Shown here: positions 60,075 through 64,000 of the stretch, in pieces
How the letters are laid out: every line of letters begins with the position of its first letter
Position numbering within the stretch: position 1 is the stretch's first letter
Assembly: GCF_029760955.1 (NCBI RefSeq)
Contig: NZ_CP121682.1
Location: 5,704,001 to 5,768,000, forward strand
DNA length: 64,000 nucleotides
Direction of reading: 5' to 3'
Origin: Streptomyces cathayae
Lineage (GTDB): Bacteria > Actinomycetota > Actinomycetes > Streptomycetales > Streptomycetaceae
Notes under the pieces: generated by a model
Database searches by the model: none
Seen by the model: only the letters and a program-made list of their open reading frames with translations
Told to the model about the DNA's origin: nothing
Translations under genes and position numbers: made by a program

Positions 60075-61781
60075 ATGAGCCAGCAGCACTCCACCGCCCC
60101 GGCACCGACCTCCCCGGACTCCCCGACCGAATCCGCCGCCGTCGCCACCGCCACCAGGCGGCGTGACTGGTGGCGCGACGCGGTGATCTACCAGGTGTAC
60201 CCGCGCAGCTTCGCCGACAGCAACGGCGACGGCATGGGCGACCTGGAGGGCATCCGCTCCCGCCTGCCGTACCTGCGCGACCTCGGGGTGGACGCCGTGT
60301 GGCTCAGCCCCTTCTACGCCTCCCCGCAGGCCGACGCCGGCTACGACGTCGCCGACTACCGTGCCGTCGACCCCATGTTCGGCAACCTGCTCGACGCGGA
60401 CGCCCTGATCCGGGACGCCCACGAACTGGGCCTGCGGATCATCGTCGACATCGTGCCCAACCACTCCTCCGACCAGCACGAGTGGTTCAAGCGGGCGCTC
60501 GCCGAGGGCCCCGGCTCACCGGCCCGGGACCGCTACCACTTCCGGCCCGGCAAGGGCACGAACGGCGAACTGCCGCCCAACGACTGGGAGTCGATCTTCG
60601 GCGGCCCGGCCTGGACCCGGGTCACCGAGCCCGACGGCACCCTGGGGGAGTGGTACCTGCACCTCTTCGCCCCGGAGCAGCCCGACTTCAACTGGGAACA
60701 CCCGGCCGTCGGCGACGAGTTCCGCTCCATCATCCGCTTCTGGCTGGACATGGGCGTCGACGGCTTCCGCATCGACGTCGCCCACGGCATGGTGAAGGCC
60801 GAGGGCCTGCCGGACCTGGGATCGCACGAGCAACTGAAGCTGCTGGGCAACGATGTCATGCCGTTCTTCGACCAGGACGGCGTGCACGACATCTACCGGC
60901 AGTGGCGCCTCATCCTCGACGAGTACTCGGGCGAGCGCATCTTCGTCGCGGAGGCCTGGACCCCGACCGTCGAGCGCACCGCCAACTACGTCCGTCCCGA
61001 CGAACTGCACCAGGCCTTCAACTTCCAGTACCTGGGCACCCACTGGGACGCGGAGGAACTGCGCGAGGTCATCGACCGCACCCTGGACGCCATGCGCCCG
61101 GTCGGCGCCCCCGCCACCTGGGTGCTGTCCAACCACGACGTCACCCGGCACGCCACCCGCTTCGGTAACCCGGCCGGCCTCGGCACCCAGCTCCGGCTGC
61201 CCGGCGACCGCGAACTGGGCCTGCGCCGGGCCCGCGCGGCGACCCTGCTGATGCTGGCGCTGCCCGGATCGGCGTACGTCTACCAGGGCGAGGAACTGGG
61301 CCTGCCGGACGTCGTGGACCTCCCCGACGAGGTGCGCCAGGACCCGGCGTACTTCCGGGGCGCCGGCCAGGACGGTTTCCGCGACGGGTGCCGGGTGCCG
61401 ATCCCGTGGACCCGCGCCGGTTCCTCGTACGGCTTCGGGTCCGGCGGCAGCTGGCTGCCGCAGCCGGAGGGCTGGGGCGAGCTGAGCGTCGAGGCGCAGA
61501 CCGGGACGGCCGGCTCCACCCTGGAGCTGTACCGCGCCGCACTCGCCGTGCGCCGGGAACAGGCCGACCTGGGCGCGGGCGACACGGTGGAGTGGCTCCC
61601 GGCCCCGGAGGGCGTACTCGCCTTCCGCCGCGGGGAGTTCGTGTGCGTCGCGAACACCACCGGCAAGGCGGTGACCACGCCGTCCTACGGCAGGGTCCTG
61701 ATCACCAACGGCGAGGTGACCGAAACCGGCGACAAGACGAAGGTACCGGCCGACACGACGGTCTGGTTCACCACGGGCTGA
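60075..61781 (+). CDS. aglA: GH13 alpha-glucosidase (AglA type)
   Basis: 568 residues. The catalytic (beta/alpha)8 barrel carries the usual regions: VDIVPNHSSDQH (region I, near 125), GVDGFRIDVAHGM with nucleophile Asp (near 235), ERIFVAEAWTP with acid Glu (near 290), and WVLSNHDVTRHATR with the third Asp (near 350). Region layout and QPDFNWEHPAVG indicate an oligo-1,6/alpha-1,4-glucosidase of the AglA type, cytoplasmic, since no signal peptide is present. It hydrolyses imported maltodextrins to glucose. It is the last gene of the maltose locus; a strong terminator follows. Confidence 0.92.
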   Translation: MSQQHSTAPAPTSPDSPTESAAVATATRRRDWWRDAVIYQVYPRSFADSNGDGMGDLEGIRSRLPYLRDLGVDAVWLSPFYASPQADAGYDVADYRAVDPMFGNLLDADALIRDAHELGLRIIVDIVPNHSSDQHEWFKRALAEGPGSPARDRYHFRPGKGTNGELPPNDWESIFGGPAWTRVTEPDGTLGEWYLHLFAPEQPDFNWEHPAVGDEFRSIIRFWLDMGVDGFRIDVAHGMVKAEGLPDLGSHEQLKLLGNDVMPFFDQDGVHDIYRQWRLILDEYSGERIFVAEAWTPTVERTANYVRPDELHQAFNFQYLGTHWDAEELREVIDRTLDAMRPVGAPATWVLSNHDVTRHATRFGNPAGLGTQLRLPGDRELGLRRARAATLLMLALPGSAYVYQGEELGLPDVVDLPDEVRQDPAYFRGAGQDGFRDGCRVPIPWTRAGSSYGFGSGGSWLPQPEGWGELSVEAQTGTAGSTLELYRAALAVRREQADLGAGDTVEWLPAPEGVLAFRRGEFVCVANTTGKAVTTPSYGRVLITNGEVTETGDKTKVPADTTVWFTTG

Positions 61782-61797
61782 CGCTCACCGACGGGCC

Positions 61798-61834
61798 AGG
61801 GCCCGCCGCTTCCTCCGGGGAAGCGGCGGGCCCT
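61798..61834 (+). terminator. Terminator of the mal locus
   Basis: AGGGCCCGCCGCTT (61798-61811) pairs exactly with AAGCGGCGGGCCCT (61821-61834) around a 9-base loop. It begins 16 bases beyond the aglA stop and lies before the convergent small gene at 61856. Confidence 0.88.
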
Positions 61835-61855
61835 CGCCACGCATGACGGACACCC

Positions 61856-62140
61856 TCAAGTCCGCTGCCCGCCCCGCCGGTTCACCTCGCGCACCCTGGC
61901 GCTCAGCTCGGCGGTGCGACACCCCTCCCGCAACGCCTCCGCCAGCTTGCGCGCCGTGCCCGGATCGCAGCGTCCGAGATCCACCAGCGGCGGCAGATAG
62001 TCACTGGCCAGCGAAACGGTGTCGAGCCCCAACGAGGGCAGGAGCACACCGGCCTCGTCCAGTGCCAGGGAGAGTTCGTTCCTGGCCTCGTCGGCGTCCC
62101 GGATCGCGGCCGCACGCCTCGTACGTTCCTGTGGTGCCAT
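61856..62140 (-). CDS. Conserved hypothetical protein
   Basis: 94 residues from MAPQERTRRAAAIRDADEARNELSLALDEAG. The protein is helical and soluble: AAAIRDADEARNELSLAL and CDPGTARKLAEALREG form two amphipathic helices joined by a LPSLGLDTVSLASDYLPPLVDLG strand-rich segment. The family is conserved in Streptomyces next to XRE-DUF397 pairs. No function is known. It is divergent from the XRE gene at 62259, with 118 bases between the two starts. Confidence 0.7.
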   Translation of the reverse strand: MAPQERTRRAAAIRDADEARNELSLALDEAGVLLPSLGLDTVSLASDYLPPLVDLGRCDPGTARKLAEALREGCRTAELSARVREVNRRGGQRT

Positions 62141-62258
62141 GATTGCGGTGCTCTTCCTTCATGATGATCCCGACTCTCCCCACGATCATCGGTACGTGAC
62201 GCTAAGCTCACTAAGGGTGACGATTTTCGTTGCGCCGGACCGAAAACGGGGACAGGCG

Positions 62259-63107
62259 ATGCCCGCACCGAAGGAGCTCGACCCCTCCGCGTCCCTGCCG
62301 GCGCTCTACGGCATGAAGTTGCCCAAGCTCCGCGTCCGCGCCGGGTTCACCCAACGCGGGCTCGGCGACCTGATCCCCGTCGCCCACAGCCGTATCGCCC
62401 AGTTCGAACTGGGCAAGGAGACACCACCCGAGGACGTCAACACCAGGCTGGATGAGATTCTGGAGGCCGACGGCGACCTGGTCGACCTGTGGACCCACAT
62501 CAAGCGGACGCCGATCCCGGACTGGGCACGGAAGTTCGTGACGTACGAGGCCAGGGCGAACGCCATGCACAAGTACACGGCACACAGCGTCCCGGGTCTG
62601 CTGCAGACCGAGGCCTACGCACGGGAGGTACTGCGCCATGGACAACCGTGGTGCACGGTGGAGGAGATCGAGGAGAAGGTGACGGCGCGGCTGAGTCGGC
62701 AGAGCCTGCTCCGGAAGCCGCAACCGCCGCTGTTGTGGGTGGTGCTCGACGAGTCGGTGATCCGGCGCCCGGTGGAAGGCCCGACCGTCATGCGGGAGCA
62801 GTTGGCCTCCGTGCTGGAAGCCGCCCGCACCCCGCGCATCGAGGTGCAGGTGATGCTCTTCGTCGCGGGGGCCCACTCCGCCATGGGCGGCTCGCTCACC
62901 CTCCTGTCGTTCGACAACGCGCCGGACGTGGCCTACCTGGAGGCGGGCCACTCGGGTGAGTTGGTGGAAGACCGGGCCATGGTGGCCCGGCACTCCCATC
63001 GTTACGCTCTCGTCCATGCCCGAGCCCTGCCACCAGAGGCATCCGCGGCCCTGATCCGGCGGGCCATGAAGGAGTACGAGACATGCGCAGTGCCCGACCC
63101 GACCTGA
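62259..63107 (+). CDS. XRE-type regulator with DUF5753 domain (second pair)
   Basis: 282 residues from MPAPKELDPSASLPALYG, with GGGGACAGG before the ATG. The HTH reads KLRVRAGFTQRGLGDLIPVAHSRIAQFELGKETPP near 24-58. The DUF5753 domain follows: HSVPGLLQTEAYAREVL, ESVIRRPVEGPTVM, VQVMLFVAGAHSAMGG and VEDRAMVARHSHRYALVHA. It overlaps the downstream DUF397 gene by 25 bases, so the pair is co-expressed. It is a second, distinct set of the WhiJ/AbaA-type regulators in this window; the helix 3 sequence differs from that at 8677. Confidence 0.88.
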   Translation: MPAPKELDPSASLPALYGMKLPKLRVRAGFTQRGLGDLIPVAHSRIAQFELGKETPPEDVNTRLDEILEADGDLVDLWTHIKRTPIPDWARKFVTYEARANAMHKYTAHSVPGLLQTEAYAREVLRHGQPWCTVEEIEEKVTARLSRQSLLRKPQPPLLWVVLDESVIRRPVEGPTVMREQLASVLEAARTPRIEVQVMLFVAGAHSAMGGSLTLLSFDNAPDVAYLEAGHSGELVEDRAMVARHSHRYALVHARALPPEASAALIRRAMKEYETCAVPDPT

Positions 63108-63292
63108 CGGCCGCAGTGTGGCGCAAGAGCACGTACAGCGACGGCGGCGGCGGCGACTGCCTGGAACTCGCCGACAACATCCCCGGCACCGTCCCCGTCC
63201 GCGACAGCAAGAACCCCACCGGCACGACCCTGCTGCTCGGCACCTCTGCCTGGACCGCCTTCCTCGACGGCATACGGACCAGCGCGCACTGA
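63083..63292 (+). CDS. DUF397 small protein (partner of the second XRE regulator)
   Basis: 69 residues from MRSARPDLTAAVWRKSTYSD. The DUF397 pattern WRKSTYSDGGGGDCLELADN, then VPVRDSKNPTG and SAWTAFLDGI is complete. The start lies inside the 3' end of the XRE gene (25-base overlap, different frame), implying translational coupling. In whiJ/abaA-type loci the small partner relieves repression by the XRE protein. No HATPase gene is found next to this pair, in contrast to the first set. Confidence 0.88.
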   Translation: MRSARPDLTAAVWRKSTYSDGGGGDCLELADNIPGTVPVRDSKNPTGTTLLLGTSAWTAFLDGIRTSAH

Positions 63293-63378
63293 TGTGGGTC
63301 ACAACAGTGACCGCAGCGCTGAGTCGTGCTCGTCACGCCATCGTGACCAGGATGACTCTTGATCACGACGGACTTGAA

Positions 63379-63855
63379 TCAGCCCTGCCCCTCGGACTGC
63401 TCCGCCTGCTTCTCGGTGAGCCCCTCCGAAGCCGCGATACGCGTGGGTCGGGCCCGCCGGTGCAGGACTGCGCCGGCACAGACCAGGGCGACGGCAAGAC
63501 CCGCCAGCACACAGACGAGAACGTTGATCGACATGGAGACGTGCTCCACTGCGGCGCCGTCGGAGTAGACGCAGGCGTTACGAAGAGGCCAGTGCTCCTG
63601 CTCGATACTTGCCAACTCGGCACCTGAGGCGTTCCGGTCTTCGCACACCTCGGGAAACGGCCCTCCCATGGCCACGGAGAACCAGCCGTAGCAGTACACG
63701 GCTGCTGCCGAAGAACCGAAGACCAGAACGAGAACGGCACAGAGTCTGGACAGAGACAGGGGCGGGTTGTCCAGCAACAGAAAAACGGTCACGATGCCTG
63801 CCGCCGCAGCAGCCAGGCTGATGAGCATCAGCATGCCCATCAGAGCGAATGACAT
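63379..63855 (-). CDS. Membrane protein of unknown function
   Basis: 158 residues; AAGGTG lies 6 bases upstream of the ATG. Hydrophobic segments are at about 5-28 (MGMLMLISLAAAAAGIVTVF), 37-58 (LCAVLVLVFGSSAAAVYC) and 107-130 (VLVCVLAGLAVALVCAGAVL). The region between the second and third is extracytoplasmic and contains two Cys (VCEDRN and NACVYS) that could form a disulfide. A basic tail follows. No family recognised. It faces the DUF397 gene tail-to-tail, with 86 bases between. Confidence 0.65.
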   Translation of the reverse strand: MSFALMGMLMLISLAAAAAGIVTVFLLLDNPPLSLSRLCAVLVLVFGSSAAAVYCYGWFSVAMGGPFPEVCEDRNASGAELASIEQEHWPLRNACVYSDGAAVEHVSMSINVLVCVLAGLAVALVCAGAVLHRRARPTRIAASEGLTEKQAEQSEGQG

Positions 63856-64000
63856 GGTGTCACCTTGTTTTCGTTGACGTAACGGACTGTGGCGCCGCCA
63901 TCCGACAACAACTCCTCGAATCGCCCCCCGCCGTCGCTGCCACTGCGGCCTGGCACACCCTCATGTCCGCCGGTTGCGTCGGCCAACTCGGCTGTCAGCG

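Overview
The window is chromosomal DNA of a Streptomyces or very close actinomycete. Reasons: very high G+C with strong third-position G/C, frequent GTG starts, a SARP/AfsR-type regulator, large LuxR (LAL) regulators, two XRE-DUF397 pairs, an NsrR-HmpA pair, a GlnA2-type glutamine synthetase together with GlnE, and a MalR-MalEFG-AglA locus. No rRNA, tRNA or CRISPR array was recognised.

Layout. 1-6.6 kb: a cut alcohol dehydrogenase, a beta-lactamase-fold serine hydrolase, a GNAT, a HAD phosphatase, a membrane protein built from two tandem copies of one module, and small hypotheticals. A 32-bp palindrome lies between two divergent genes here. 6.6-7.5 kb: a decayed IS110-type transposase end and an inverted-repeat block. 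7.5-12.2 kb: an APH-fold kinase, an XRE/DUF397/ATPase developmental-type cluster, and an overlapping AAA ATPase-TOPRIM pair that is a candidate defence module. 12.2-20.3 kb: heme oxygenase behind an iron box, methionine aminopeptidase, F420-dependent NADP reductase, an M50 protease and a 1095-residue SARP-NB-ARC regulator. 20.6-31 kb: a DrrAB-type ABC exporter, panB, an MFS-TetR efflux pair with a 23-bp palindromic operator, a membrane EEP phosphohydrolase, a second MFS and nadE. 31-34.4 kb: nsrR and hmpA, each with an NsrR-like operator, then glnA2.

34.4-50.1 kb is accessory. It starts with a broken tyrosine integrase whose catalytic Tyr reads Cys, then small membrane proteins, a degraded HigA-like antitoxin and a TauD-family dioxygenase. 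After these come six consecutive regulators with no biosynthetic enzymes: an atypical LuxR, three LAL ATPases, a PAS-LuxR and an OmpR-type regulator. All three LALs lack the Walker A lysine, which makes this the most unusual part of the window.

50.2-64 kb returns to core genes: a VOC protein, glnE, a PAP2 phosphatase, and the maltose/maltodextrin locus (malR divergent from malEFG-aglA) with putative MalR repeats and intercistronic hairpins. A second XRE-DUF397 pair and a membrane protein follow. Core nitrogen genes (glnA2 on one side, glnE on the other) therefore flank the accessory stretch.
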